NCBI GenBank assembly: GCA_937858235.1
Contig: CALLZZ010000011.1
Span: 1 to 37,785 of the forward strand
Reading direction: 5' to 3'
Origin: an uncultured Clostridia bacterium
GTDB lineage: Bacteria > Bacillota > Clostridia > Oscillospirales > Oscillospiraceae
DNA length: 37,785 bases
The notes under the pieces were generated by a model. It had not been told where the DNA came from and did no database searches. It saw only the letters and a list, made by a program, of their open reading frames with translations. The position numbers were made by a program, and so were the translations under genes. Numbering within the stretch: position 1 is the first letter of the stretch; each line of letters opens with the position of its first letter. Shown in pieces: positions 8,511 to 17,340 of the stretch.

Positions 8511-11033
8511 ATGGCAGAAATGAATATCAAACAAATCATAGACCGGCTGAATGCTGAGTTTACCGGCGATACCCGCAAACTCGTCTTTTGGTACGATGAC
8601 AACGGTGAGTTTGTGGAGGATATGCAGAATGTGAAGCTGGATAATGCCAAAGTCTACTTCTTGCAGCCAGACAACCAGTTTGCCACCAAGCTCTTTCTGG
8701 AACGACAGGACACCACCACAAATTATCTGATCTACGCCCCGTTCCCCAAGCCGGATGTGCGGGACAACCATTTGGAAGATACGCTGCTCTATTCCAAGCG
8801 CTTCTTTGCTGACCGCGCTTCGCTGCTTTCGGTGGATTTGGGTATCGACGAAAAGTACAAGCCCATCATCGAAAAGCACATCAAGTTCTTTGCCAACAAG
8901 GAACGGACGCAGCGCTTCTATGACCTTGAAATCGAAAACTTCAATGAAGAGAACATCATCACGGGTCTCCTTTCTGCCATTTGCCGCACCCGCACCTGTT
9001 CTTTTGAAGAAGTGATCCGGGTCATGCTGACAGACAGCGAGCTTGCAGATAATAAGTTCCTGTCCGAAGTAGAAAAATATGGGTTGCTTGAGGACTTCTG
9101 GAAACTCTGTGAGCAGCACTTTGGCTACACGGATGTCAAACCGACGCTGGAAAAGCTGGTAGTGACTATGTTCGTCACATACACCGCAAAATATGTAGGA
9201 GCTGAACTTCCGAAGGCTTGGAAGGGATTTATCTCCTATAAGGCTGGGAATATCATCGCCTTTATGGACAACCTGATGAATAACATCCTGTACCGCGGGC
9301 GCTATGATGAGCTTTCCGCTCATGTTGCCGTTGGCCTGAATGTTAGCAAAGCTTTTTCCAGCTATCCGCCCGAGGACTTGGTGAACTGTGATACTTTCCT
9401 TGCCATTGACCGGATCCTCATAAAGTGGATCGTGGAACGGCTTTTGGCCGAGGATGTGGGTGCAGCGCTGGATAGCCTGAAAATTCCTCAAGTTTGCGAA
9501 AGGCGGAGCAAGATGCACTTTGGGGAGAAAACAGGTGTCTTCTATCGGATGCTCAGCAGTGCTTACCAGATCATTCAGGCCGGAAATTATCGCTGCCCGA
9601 ACAGCTTCAAAGACATTCTGCGCCAGTATCAGGAAGAGGATTTCCGTCTTGACTGGGAATACCGTCGGTTCTATTCTGCCTTTGACCAGCTCGAAGATAC
9701 GGCAGAGTTTGAGCCTCTGCGCGACTTGGTGGAGAATATCTATACCAACGAATATCTGGAAACCCTACTTCCAAAGTGGAATGCGGCCATTCAGGAGCCG
9801 GACGCATTTGTGGTGCTACCCTTGCAGCGGGATTTCTATGCCCGCAATTTGAAGAATGCCAAGGAGCGCACGGTGGTCATCATTTCCGATGCCATGCGCT
9901 ATGAGGTGGGAAAAGAGCTTTTTCGCAGGATGCAGGATGACCCCAAGTGTACGGCGAAGCTGGAAGTGCAGCTAAGCGTCCTTCCATCCTATACCCGTCT
10001 CGGCATGGCAGCTTTGCTTCCACACGCGGAACTTACGATGACAGACGATTTTAAGGTGCTGATTGATGGGCTTCCCTGCGACAACCTTGCCGAACGGGAA
10101 ACGGTTTTGCAGAAGTACAGCCCCGATAGCGTTTGCGTCCAGTTTGACAGCATCAAGTCGCTCAAAGTTGCTGAACTGCGCAGCATCTTCACCGGCAAAC
10201 AGGTGGTTTATGTGTACCACAATCAGATCGATGCCCGGGGGGACAAACCCAATACCGAAGATGAGGTTTTCGTTGCCTGCGAAGAGGCGATTTCAGAAAT
10301 CATCGACCTGATTCACCGCATCTCCACCAGTGCGAATACATACCGCTTTATCGTCACCGCTGATCACGGCTTTATCTACAAACGGGATAAAATCGCGGAG
10401 AGCGATAAGATCGATGGGATCAAGGGCAAGACCGCTTTCATCAACCGGCGCTTTGTAGTCTCGCAGGAACCCGTTTCGGGAGACGGCATCGCCAGTATGG
10501 AGCTGGGCAAAATTCTTCGGAATGCCGATACAAAGTGGGTATCGTACCCCATCAGTGACGATGTATTCAAAGTGACGGGCGGAGGACAGAACTATGTGCA
10601 TGGCGGCTCATCCCCGCAGGAAATGCTTGTGCCGGTTCTCGACCTCAAGATGGAACGGGGGCACATGGAAACGCGGAGTGCGGGTATTGCGCTGGTGAGC
10701 ATGGTGCGCAAAATCACCAACAAGATTACTATTCTGGATTTCATTCAATCCGAGCCGGTCAGCGATGTAGTCAAGGCAGCTTCCTATCGGTTGTACTTCA
10801 TCTCTGATGACAACGAGCGGATTTCCAATGAGAATAGCTGCATTGCGGACAGCCGGGAACAGGATGCTTCCAAGCGTATTTTCCGTATGAAATTCCAGTT
10901 CAAGGACAAGAAGTACGACAAGGACAAGCAGTATTTCTTCGTGATATATGATGATACAACAGGACTTGAGGTGTTCCGGCATCCTGTCATCATGGACATG
11001 GCGTTTGCCGATGACTATGGCTTTGGCTTTTAA
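8511..11033 (+). CDS. pglZ: BREX-1 phosphatase-like protein PglZ (type A)
   Basis: PglZ is the alkaline-phosphatase-superfamily core protein of all BREX systems; members have been reported to act as metal-dependent nucleases or phosphodiesterases. The protein is 840 residues, typical for BREX-1. The metal-binding motifs are visible: SDAMRYEVG with Asp near residue 460 and TADHGF with Asp-His near 618-619; GGSSPQEMLVPV near 700 fits the third metal site of the superfamily. I chose ATG 8511 because AAAGGAG lies 8 bases upstream; the frame is open further upstream inside the AlbA_2 gene, but that part is just read-through of the neighbour. The gene starts 5 bases after the AlbA_2 stop, so translation is probably coupled. 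Confidence 0.95.
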   Translation: MAEMNIKQIIDRLNAEFTGDTRKLVFWYDDNGEFVEDMQNVKLDNAKVYFLQPDNQFATKLFLERQDTTTNYLIYAPFPKPDVRDNHLEDTLLYSKRFFADRASLLSVDLGIDEKYKPIIEKHIKFFANKERTQRFYDLEIENFNEENIITGLLSAICRTRTCSFEEVIRVMLTDSELADNKFLSEVEKYGLLEDFWKLCEQHFGYTDVKPTLEKLVVTMFVTYTAKYVGAELPKAWKGFISYKAGNIIAFMDNLMNNILYRGRYDELSAHVAVGLNVSKAFSSYPPEDLVNCDTFLAIDRILIKWIVERLLAEDVGAALDSLKIPQVCERRSKMHFGEKTGVFYRMLSSAYQIIQAGNYRCPNSFKDILRQYQEEDFRLDWEYRRFYSAFDQLEDTAEFEPLRDLVENIYTNEYLETLLPKWNAAIQEPDAFVVLPLQRDFYARNLKNAKERTVVIISDAMRYEVGKELFRRMQDDPKCTAKLEVQLSVLPSYTRLGMAALLPHAELTMTDDFKVLIDGLPCDNLAERETVLQKYSPDSVCVQFDSIKSLKVAELRSIFTGKQVVYVYHNQIDARGDKPNTEDEVFVACEEAISEIIDLIHRISTSANTYRFIVTADHGFIYKRDKIAESDKIDGIKGKTAFINRRFVVSQEPVSGDGIASMELGKILRNADTKWVSYPISDDVFKVTGGGQNYVHGGSSPQEMLVPVLDLKMERGHMETRSAGIALVSMVRKITNKITILDFIQSEPVSDVVKAASYRLYFISDDNERISNENSCIADSREQDASKRIFRMKFQFKDKKYDKDKQYFFVIYDDTTGLEVFRHPVIMDMAFADDYGFGF

Positions 11034-11063
11034 GGAAGACCTATGTGACAGGAGGCGATTCAG

Positions 11064-13124
11064 ATGGTTGATATGACAGAAAATGAGGATAAAAGAGCTG
11101 TCATCAAATCGAAATTGCGGCTAAATTTCGATGGGAAGATCGTGCGCAAGGATTTGACCAAGAAGATCAAGGAAGGCGCAAATGTGCCGGTCTATGTCCT
11201 TGAGTTCCTGCTGGGACAGTATTGCAGCTCCGATGACCCGGAGGTGATTGAGGAAGGCGTAGAAAGTGTAAAGCGTATTCTGGCGGATAACTTTGTACGG
11301 CCTGATGAAGCGCAGAAGATACTCTCTGTCCTGCGCCAGCGCGGCAGCTACACCGTGATCGACAAGATCACAGTGAGCCTGAATATTAAGCGGGATTTCT
11401 ATGAAGCTGAGTTTTCCAACCTTGGCTTAAAAAGTATCCCCATTGATGAAGAATATCCTGCCAAATTTGACCGGCTGCTTTGCGGCGGTATCTGGTGCAT
11501 CGTGCAACTGGATTATGAGTACATGGAGGAAGACCGGAACGGAACGCCGATCAGCATCCGAAAACTTACGCCCATCCAGATGCCTCATGTGGACATTGAA
11601 GAGCTGAAACAGGGGCGGAAAGCATTTACGCAGGATGAATGGATAGATGTGCTGCTGCGCTCCATCGGTATGGAGCCGGATATGCTCACCTACCGTGAGA
11701 AATGGCTGCTTCTGATCCGCATGATCCCTCTCGTGGAAAACAACTTCAATCTCTGCGAGCTGGGGCCGAGAAGTACGGGCAAATCCCATCTTTACAAAGA
11801 GATTTCGCCGAACAGCATTCTCGTTTCCGGCGGGCAGACGACAGTTGCCAATCTGTTTTATAACATGGGGCGCAAAACGGTCGGACTGGTGGGCTTATGG
11901 GACTGCGTTGCTTTTGACGAGGTTGCCGGAATCCATTTCAAGGATAAAGATGGCATTCAGATCATGAAGGACTACATGGCTTCTGGCTCTTTCGCCCGTG
12001 GGAAGGAAGAAAAGGCAGCAAGCGCGTCAATGGTCTTTGTGGGCAACATCAATCAGAGCGTAGATGTCCTTCTGAAAACATCCAGCCTCTTTGACCCCTT
12101 CCCGCCTGAGATGGGTACTGATACGGCCTTTCTCGATCGGATTCACTGCTACCTCCCCGGTTGGGAAATTCCGAAGTTTCGCCCGGAGCATTTCACGGAT
12201 GACTATGGCTTTATCACAGATTACTTGGCGGAGTTCATCCGGGAGCTTCGCAAGGAACAGTACGGCGACGCGCTGGACAAATATTTCCGTTTAGGTTCCA
12301 ACCTCAACCAGCGTGATACCATAGCCGTTCGGAAGATGGCCGATGGGCTTTTGAAGCTTGTCTATCCTGACGGCGAGTTCACAAAAGAACAACTGGAAGA
12401 GATTTTGAAGCTTGCGCTTGAGATGCGCCGCCGAGTCAAGGAGCAACTGAAAAAGCTGGGTGGCATGGAGTTTTATGATGTCAACTTCTCCTACATCGAC
12501 AAGGACAGCTTTGAAGAATATTATGTCTCTGTGCCGGAACAGGGAGGCGGAAAGCTGATCCCAGAAGGGATGTGTAACCCCGGTCAGGTCTATACAGTTT
12601 CACAAGGTAAATCCGGCATGATCGGTGTTTTTCGTCTGGAATCTCAGATGCTTCCCGGAAGCGGCAAGTTTGAACGCACCGGTATCGGTTCTGACCGTGA
12701 GGCAAGAGAAGCTACAAATACTGCTTTCAACTTCCTCAAAGCGAACGCTGGTCATATCAGCGGGACAATTAGCACTACAACAAAAGACTATATCATCAAT
12801 TATCAGGATTTGCAGGGCATCGGTATGACCAACAAACTTGCCCTTCCGACGCTGATCGCCCTTTCTTCCATTGCACTGAACAAGCCCACTGTCAGCAGCT
12901 TAGCTGTACTGGGAGAAATCAGCATTGCCGGTACAATGATCAAAGTTGATGAGCTGGCGAACGCTCTTCAAGTTTGCCTTGACAGCGGAGCAAAGAAAGT
13001 ATTGCTGCCCATTACATCTGCCGCAGACCTTGGCTCTGTCCCCTCTGAATTGATCGGTTGCTTTAACCTTATCTTCTATCAAAGTGCAGAGGATGCAGTA
13101 TTCAAAGCGTTGGGTGTAGAATAA
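11064..13124 (+). CDS. brxL: BREX protein BrxL, AAA+ ATPase with Lon-like C-terminal domain
   Basis: BrxL is a DNA-binding AAA+ ring protein that is the usual last gene of type 1 BREX. The 686-residue protein shows Walker A (GPRSTGKS, residues about 234-241) and Walker B (VAFDEVAG, Asp-Glu at about 285-286). The C-terminal domain from about residue 550 has the Lon-protease fold signature (STTTKDYIINYQDLQGIGMT, then VLGEISIAGTMIKVDEL and AKKVLLPI). The position that carries the catalytic Ser in Lon (GPSAG) reads GIGMTNKLALPT here, so I see no standard Ser-Lys dyad. The start has AGGAGG 8 bases upstream and lies 30 bases after pglZ. The SLATT gene follows after 29 bases with no terminator between. 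Confidence 0.95.
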   Translation: MVDMTENEDKRAVIKSKLRLNFDGKIVRKDLTKKIKEGANVPVYVLEFLLGQYCSSDDPEVIEEGVESVKRILADNFVRPDEAQKILSVLRQRGSYTVIDKITVSLNIKRDFYEAEFSNLGLKSIPIDEEYPAKFDRLLCGGIWCIVQLDYEYMEEDRNGTPISIRKLTPIQMPHVDIEELKQGRKAFTQDEWIDVLLRSIGMEPDMLTYREKWLLLIRMIPLVENNFNLCELGPRSTGKSHLYKEISPNSILVSGGQTTVANLFYNMGRKTVGLVGLWDCVAFDEVAGIHFKDKDGIQIMKDYMASGSFARGKEEKAASASMVFVGNINQSVDVLLKTSSLFDPFPPEMGTDTAFLDRIHCYLPGWEIPKFRPEHFTDDYGFITDYLAEFIRELRKEQYGDALDKYFRLGSNLNQRDTIAVRKMADGLLKLVYPDGEFTKEQLEEILKLALEMRRRVKEQLKKLGGMEFYDVNFSYIDKDSFEEYYVSVPEQGGGKLIPEGMCNPGQVYTVSQGKSGMIGVFRLESQMLPGSGKFERTGIGSDREAREATNTAFNFLKANAGHISGTISTTTKDYIINYQDLQGIGMTNKLALPTLIALSSIALNKPTVSSLAVLGEISIAGTMIKVDELANALQVCLDSGAKKVLLPITSAADLGSVPSELIGCFNLIFYQSAEDAVFKALGVE

Positions 13125-13153
13125 ACTCATTCACAAAGGAAAGGAAAGAATAC

Positions 13154-13723
13154 ATGAGCGATAAATTAGTAGTTGAGGACACGGTTAGATCTGCGTTTGC
13201 CGGAGTTTCATGGACGCATAAAATCCACGAAAAGCAAGCGGATATATATTATTCGCAATTCAAGATAATGGAGATTGCGAAAATTATTTCTTCTGTACTT
13301 GCCTCGATTGGTATTTTATCGTTAATTATATCAGATCCGTTGTGGTTGAAAATCATTTCCGCCTTGGTGTCAGGAGTTTCTGCGTTTATCAGTACATATT
13401 ATCAATCATTCAAAACCTATGAGCAGATAGAAAATCACAAAAGAACTGCAAGGGAATTGCTTGCGCTCAGAGATAGGTATATTCATCTACTCCTAAAGAT
13501 AAGAACTAACGACAATGTAGCGGATCTTGTTGAAGAATTTGAAATGTTAGAGAAGGATAAGCACAGTATATATGATTCGGCTCCTATAACAACGAATAAA
13601 GCTGTGAAAATGGCAAGCGAAGCACTAAAAATATCTCACGATAACAGCTACACAGATGATGAAATAGATGGAATGTTACCCGAATGTCTACAAAAAGGAG
13701 ATGCCCATGCCTCTAAACTCTGA
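13154..13723 (+). CDS. SLATT-domain membrane protein, predicted CBASS effector
   Basis: The 189-residue protein has two hydrophobic helices near residues 37-58 (KIISSVLASIGILSLIIS) and 62-83 (LKIISALVSGVSAFISTYY), followed by a soluble helical part (RTARELLALRDRYIHLL). This is the SLATT arrangement predicted by comparative genomics to form membrane pores or to disrupt the membrane when a nucleotide second messenger is made. It is followed by a CD-NTase whose start overlaps its end by 17 bases, so the two are translated together. It begins 29 bases after brxL with an AAAGGA-type site and may be transcribed with BREX. The pair is visibly AT-richer than BREX, a sign of separate acquisition. Family call is good; membrane damage as its action is inference. 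Confidence 0.85.
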   Translation: MSDKLVVEDTVRSAFAGVSWTHKIHEKQADIYYSQFKIMEIAKIISSVLASIGILSLIISDPLWLKIISALVSGVSAFISTYYQSFKTYEQIENHKRTARELLALRDRYIHLLLKIRTNDNVADLVEEFEMLEKDKHSIYDSAPITTNKAVKMASEALKISHDNSYTDDEIDGMLPECLQKGDAHASKL

Positions 13724-15005
13724 TTTTCAAACATTTTGTTCATCACTTTTTTTAGATACAAGTGCAATGGAGGTCACTTGCGAGGAAATCGCAAAAAAAC
13801 TTAATTCGCATTACTATAATCTATCAGGTGAAGCCAAAGAACATTGCTACATAGTTGGCTCTGTCGGAAGAAAGACAGCTAAAAGCAAGACAAGTGACCT
13901 TGATATTATATTTGATCTTCCCCATGATGTTTTTACGAAATATGATAATTATGAAGGCAACGGACAATCTCAACTGTTGCAGGAGGTTAAAAATGTTCTA
14001 AAAGAGCGTTATCCTAAGTCTACAATGCGCGGCGATGGTCAAGTAATCGTAATCGAATTTACATCATATACAGTAGAGCTTGTTCCAGGATTCAAACAAT
14101 CTGATAATAGATTTAAGTACCCTGACACACATAATGGAGGTACTTGGAAATATACCGATCCGCTGTCAGAGCAGGAAGAGACCGAGGCAACAGATAACAG
14201 TTCATGTCAAAACTTCCGTAATTTCTGTAGGATGCTTCGCCAATGGAAAAACCAATGTGGCGTTGTTATGGGAGGTCTATTGATTGACACCCTATGCTAT
14301 AACAATTTCGTTGCTAATGCCTACTACGCTGATAAGTCATATAATGATTATTATTCAGTGCTGATTGATTTGTTTGAATATTTGAAAGGGCTAAATAAGG
14401 ATCAAAGCTATTGGTACGCGTTGGGAAGTAACCAGATTGTATATAACTCGGATAACGGATCGTTTATTACTAAAGCGAGTAATGCATATCAAAAATTGGC
14501 AGACGCTAATGATGACGAAGAAAAGTATTCGGCTCTAAACGAAATTTTTGGGAAAGCATTTCCTGAGTATATTTCCAAATCGGCATATAGCCTCAATTCA
14601 GCAAAGACATACACCGATACAGAGCAGTTCATTGAAGATATGTTTCGCGTTGACATCAGGTATAATCTCATAATTGATTGCAATGTGAGGCAAAACGGTT
14701 TCAGAGATTTTTGGCTTCGCAAAGCATTGCGTGAGCGACACATTTTGCGACATAACAAATCACTCACTTTTCAAATAGAATATTGTAATGTACCCACGCC
14801 ATATAATATCTATTGGAAAGTCAGAAATGTAGGCGCTGTTGCTGAATCAAAGGATATGATCCGAGGCCAAATTAGAAAAACCGATTCAAGAACACATGGG
14901 GAGCGGACGAGTTTTCAAGGACCACATTTTGTCGAGTGCTATATCATAAAAGATAATGTTTGCGTAGCACGAGATAGAATAGATGTGCCTATCGGGAGCA
15001 TATAA
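13707..15005 (+). CDS. CD-NTase (SMODS) with C-terminal AGS-C-like sensor
   Basis: This is a cGAS/DncV-like nucleotidyltransferase expected to make a cyclic or linear oligonucleotide when phage is sensed. The active site is complete: the Gly-Ser motif at residues 51-52 (GSVGRKT), Asp64 and Asp66 (SDLDIIFDLP), and a third acid, Glu124 (TVELVPGF). The last 90 residues (PYNIYWKVRNVG, then GPHFVECYIIKDNVCVA) resemble the AGS-C domain found at the end of many SMODS enzymes and predicted to sense a ligand. I chose ATG 13707: the AAGGAG site ends 6 bases before it, while ATG 13701 directly touches that site. No Cap2, Cap3 or HORMA/TRIP13 gene is beside it, so the layout is that of a minimal type I CBASS with a SLATT effector. 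The product nucleotide cannot be read from sequence. Confidence 0.88.
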   Translation: MPLNSDFQTFCSSLFLDTSAMEVTCEEIAKKLNSHYYNLSGEAKEHCYIVGSVGRKTAKSKTSDLDIIFDLPHDVFTKYDNYEGNGQSQLLQEVKNVLKERYPKSTMRGDGQVIVIEFTSYTVELVPGFKQSDNRFKYPDTHNGGTWKYTDPLSEQEETEATDNSSCQNFRNFCRMLRQWKNQCGVVMGGLLIDTLCYNNFVANAYYADKSYNDYYSVLIDLFEYLKGLNKDQSYWYALGSNQIVYNSDNGSFITKASNAYQKLADANDDEEKYSALNEIFGKAFPEYISKSAYSLNSAKTYTDTEQFIEDMFRVDIRYNLIIDCNVRQNGFRDFWLRKALRERHILRHNKSLTFQIEYCNVPTPYNIYWKVRNVGAVAESKDMIRGQIRKTDSRTHGERTSFQGPHFVECYIIKDNVCVARDRIDVPIGSI

Positions 15006-15006
15006 A

Positions 15007-15050
15007 AAGAGCCTCAGCCGACACCCGCAAGGGCATCGACTGAGGCTCTT
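15007..15050. terminator. Bidirectional hairpin terminator closing the defence island
   Basis: An 11-bp perfect stem (AAGAGCCTCAG with CTGAGGCTCTT) encloses a loop with a smaller CCC/GGG pairing. TTTT follows on the + side and a run of five A precedes it, giving a T-run for the - strand. It lies 1 base after the CD-NTase stop and can also stop transcription of the convergent conjugation operon. Confidence 0.85.
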
Positions 15051-15175
15051 CACTTTTAATGGAAAATCGACCTTTATTCTTACATTTTAGGCTTTTAGGG
15101 CACGGACAGGAAAACATACGGGACAGTTTGCCAGCGATGCTCACAGGGCAGAAAAACTGCGTTTTTCAACCTTTA
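15051..15175. other. Short gene-free junction between defence island and conjugation module
   Basis: This 125-base stretch lies between the terminator and the last gene of the - strand operon. I see no gene, RNA or clear repeat in it. It is where the + strand island meets the - strand module, so it may hold an old insertion boundary. Confidence 0.4.
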
Positions 15176-15358
15176 TCACGACATATTTTTCGCACCGTCT
15201 GTCCGCTTGGATGCGTAGAAAGGACAAGTTACAATTTCAGCCCGAAAGCTCTGCTTGCAGGGGTGGCGACAACGGCGGCACAGAGCGGTGTATTTGCGCC
15301 GCCCATCGCCGTCAAGAAAGAAGCTCCATTCCACCTTCCATTTCTTACTCTTACTCAT
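15176..15358 (-). CDS. Cys-rich 60-residue protein, conserved-looking, unknown function
   Basis: The protein has paired Cys residues (CRRCRHPCKQSFRA, then a later CPFY), enough for one zinc site, and an aromatic N-terminus (KWKVEWSFFLDGDGRRKY). Its ATG overlaps the stop of the ArdA-like gene as ATGA, which is the pattern of a real, coupled gene. Small Cys-rich proteins of this kind are common at the ends of Tn1549-type operons. I do not recognise a defined function. Confidence 0.65.
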   Translation of the reverse strand: MSKSKKWKVEWSFFLDGDGRRKYTALCRRCRHPCKQSFRAEIVTCPFYASKRTDGAKNMS

Positions 15359-17112
15359 AAATCACGCTCACTCTTTTTCTCTTTCTGGGGCGCTGACCTG
15401 TCCTTCGGCTTGCTGGACTTGGCTGCTTTCAGCCGATCCATGATGGAAGACTTCCCGCGCTTTTCGCTTTGGTCTTTCTCTTTGGGGCCGTTGTTGATGA
15501 TGCCGTCGATCATGCCGTAGTCATCCTCGATGGACATCTCAGCGGCCTTGAGGGGATTCTGCCGTTCCAGCGAGGCCGTCCACTCGGCTTTCTCAACACC
15601 GAAAATACCGCCTTTCGCAGCGTGAGCTTGGATTTCTTTGGCATCCAGAACCAGCCCCTCGGTATCATCGCCATACAGCCGGTAAATCTGGCAGGACTTC
15701 ATCACCTCGGCCGCAGCCTCTTCCCGCATAGGCAGCATACCGCCCCACTTGTAACCATACTGCTTCATTTCCTCAACACTGATACTGTCATCCGGCATCT
15801 TTTCAACCGGCATGACCTCCTGACGAAGCAGATCAACGGTGTTCTCATCGAAGCCGTCGTAGATATGGGACAGCACCAGCTCGCCGCGCTCATCGACAAT
15901 GATGCAGGAGGCATCGTCCCCGAAAGTATCGTGCTCCATCAGCCAGAAGGTGTGGCCTTCGATTTCCTTGTGGTCAATCGTGTGCCATGTGCCGATATGG
16001 CCGTCCACTGCCATGCCGGAGGTATTCTCATTGACAATAGAGCTTTTCTCTTCGAGAACCGTCTGCTTCTGCTGCTCTTCGGAGATCATCGGGATGGCAA
16101 CAATCCTGTCGCCGATTTTGGCGAACTGCTCCTGCATTTTGAACTCAGCCATAAACTGCCGCAGCAAATCAGGTGAGAGCGAGCCGAAGCTGTCATCGGT
16201 CAAGCCCGTGACAAGGAATGTACCGGCAACAATATCATAGATTTCCCCATCTTCATCCCGCAGGGCGCGATTGAGCGGCAAGCCTTCCAGCTTACCCTCT
16301 TCATTGCAGATAACGGCAACCGGCTCTGCAAAAGGATAGACTGCCTGAATGCTCCCGCCGACTTCATGTTGTAAGGACTCAAGGCCGGAAGGGATTTCTT
16401 TTACATAAGGCTTTTTGTCCGGCTCGACCACCAACACAGTCATTGTACTTGGCTGCTCCAATTCTTCGCCATCCCCAGTGACGCGGTACTCATCAGGAAT
16501 ATCCTCAAGTGTCCCGTCAAAATAGCGGTTCCAGCTATCGCCGGTAGGCCGGATATACCCGGCGTCCGTTAGCGTACCGCCCTCATTGATCGCGCAGTCT
16601 TCACCGTACCGCTCAAAGTCGATGTAGTCCACAAAGCTGCCAAACTTGTTGTCGATGTTGTAGCCGCCCTCAAAGAAGTAGTATCGCCCGAGATCGTCAT
16701 AGTCCTTGATACCGGGGATAAAGTCATAATTATCAAGGTTGTAGGTCAGGTTGATCAGGTCATCGAGGTCGCTCACTTCATCACAACCGCTGTCCATGAT
16801 AGCCACAAAATGCTCAAGCTCAGAGGTGGACAGCTCTTCGAGCCGTGAAGCGAGGTAGTTGAGCTTGTCGAGATTTTCGTATTCACCAAGGAGCTTGCTG
16901 ACCCCGTGAATGGAGCAATCGTAGTCGGTGATGAACCATTCCTCATAGACCTGACCGAACTCGTCCTTCGAGCCTATGCCGATTCGCTCGAATACCTCCT
17001 TCATTTTCTCTTCGGTGGTCGGAAAATGCACCCACTCGCCGACAAGCTCGCCCTCGTTGTACTTGCCGAGGTTGGTCACAAACGCTTCAAAGCTTCCGTC
17101 TAAAACAGGCAT
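15355..17112 (-). CDS. ArdA-like antirestriction protein fused to DUF3846 and further element domains
   Basis: The 585-residue acidic protein begins with an ArdA-like region (residues about 1-165; EEWFITDYDCSIHG, then ENLDKLNYLASRLEEL). ArdA proteins are acidic DNA mimics that block type I restriction of incoming conjugative DNA. A DUF3846-like region follows near residues 225-320 (MTVLVVEPDKKPYVKEI, then GGSIQAVYPF and FLVTGL). The last third (GTWHTIDHKEIEGHTFWLME, then QIYRLYGDD) resembles other uncharacterised Tn1549-type domains, and the tail is basic (KKEKKSERDL). ATG 17112 has AGGAGG 6 bases upstream; the GTG at 17118 is less likely. Free ArdA is about 165 residues, so this is a long fusion form. 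The antirestriction role is inferred from the first domain. Confidence 0.75.
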   Translation of the reverse strand: MPVLDGSFEAFVTNLGKYNEGELVGEWVHFPTTEEKMKEVFERIGIGSKDEFGQVYEEWFITDYDCSIHGVSKLLGEYENLDKLNYLASRLEELSTSELEHFVAIMDSGCDEVSDLDDLINLTYNLDNYDFIPGIKDYDDLGRYYFFEGGYNIDNKFGSFVDYIDFERYGEDCAINEGGTLTDAGYIRPTGDSWNRYFDGTLEDIPDEYRVTGDGEELEQPSTMTVLVVEPDKKPYVKEIPSGLESLQHEVGGSIQAVYPFAEPVAVICNEEGKLEGLPLNRALRDEDGEIYDIVAGTFLVTGLTDDSFGSLSPDLLRQFMAEFKMQEQFAKIGDRIVAIPMISEEQQKQTVLEEKSSIVNENTSGMAVDGHIGTWHTIDHKEIEGHTFWLMEHDTFGDDASCIIVDERGELVLSHIYDGFDENTVDLLRQEVMPVEKMPDDSISVEEMKQYGYKWGGMLPMREEAAAEVMKSCQIYRLYGDDTEGLVLDAKEIQAHAAKGGIFGVEKAEWTASLERQNPLKAAEMSIEDDYGMIDGIINNGPKEKDQSEKRGKSSIMDRLKAAKSSKPKDRSAPQKEKKSERDL

Positions 17113-17125
17113 TGGCACCCTCCTT

Positions 17126-17338
17126 TCAATCGTCGATCATGCTGTCCGGGGCAATGTAGAGTTCAGAAAACTCTTCGTCGGTGATGCTCTCAAGCTTGCG
17201 AACCGTATTGAACAGCAGTTCGGCCATCTCATCATCCAGCTCGCCGATGGGCAGCTCTTTCATCTCCGCAATCAGCCGCTTGCGGCTGGAAGTGTCGAAG
17301 CAGCACATCAGATTGATCTCTTCCACAGTAAACTTCAT
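17126..17338 (-). CDS. Transposon-transfer assisting protein (TTRAP family)
   Basis: The 70-residue protein starts MKFTVEEINLMCCFDTSSR and ends with an acidic tail, matching the TTRAP family found in Tn1549-like elements; the family is thought to help transfer but its action is not known. I chose ATG 17338 with GGAG 8 bases upstream; GTG 17344 is possible. Its start lies 3 bases after the stop of the MutS-I-like gene and it ends 13 bases before the ArdA-like start. Confidence 0.8.
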   Translation of the reverse strand: MKFTVEEINLMCCFDTSSRKRLIAEMKELPIGELDDEMAELLFNTVRKLESITDEEFSELYIAPDSMIDD

Positions 17339-17340
17339 AA

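Noticed and set aside
15059..15520. + strand frame after the CD-NTase terminator
   Set aside because: It crosses the - strand Cys-rich and ArdA-like genes and has no protein character.
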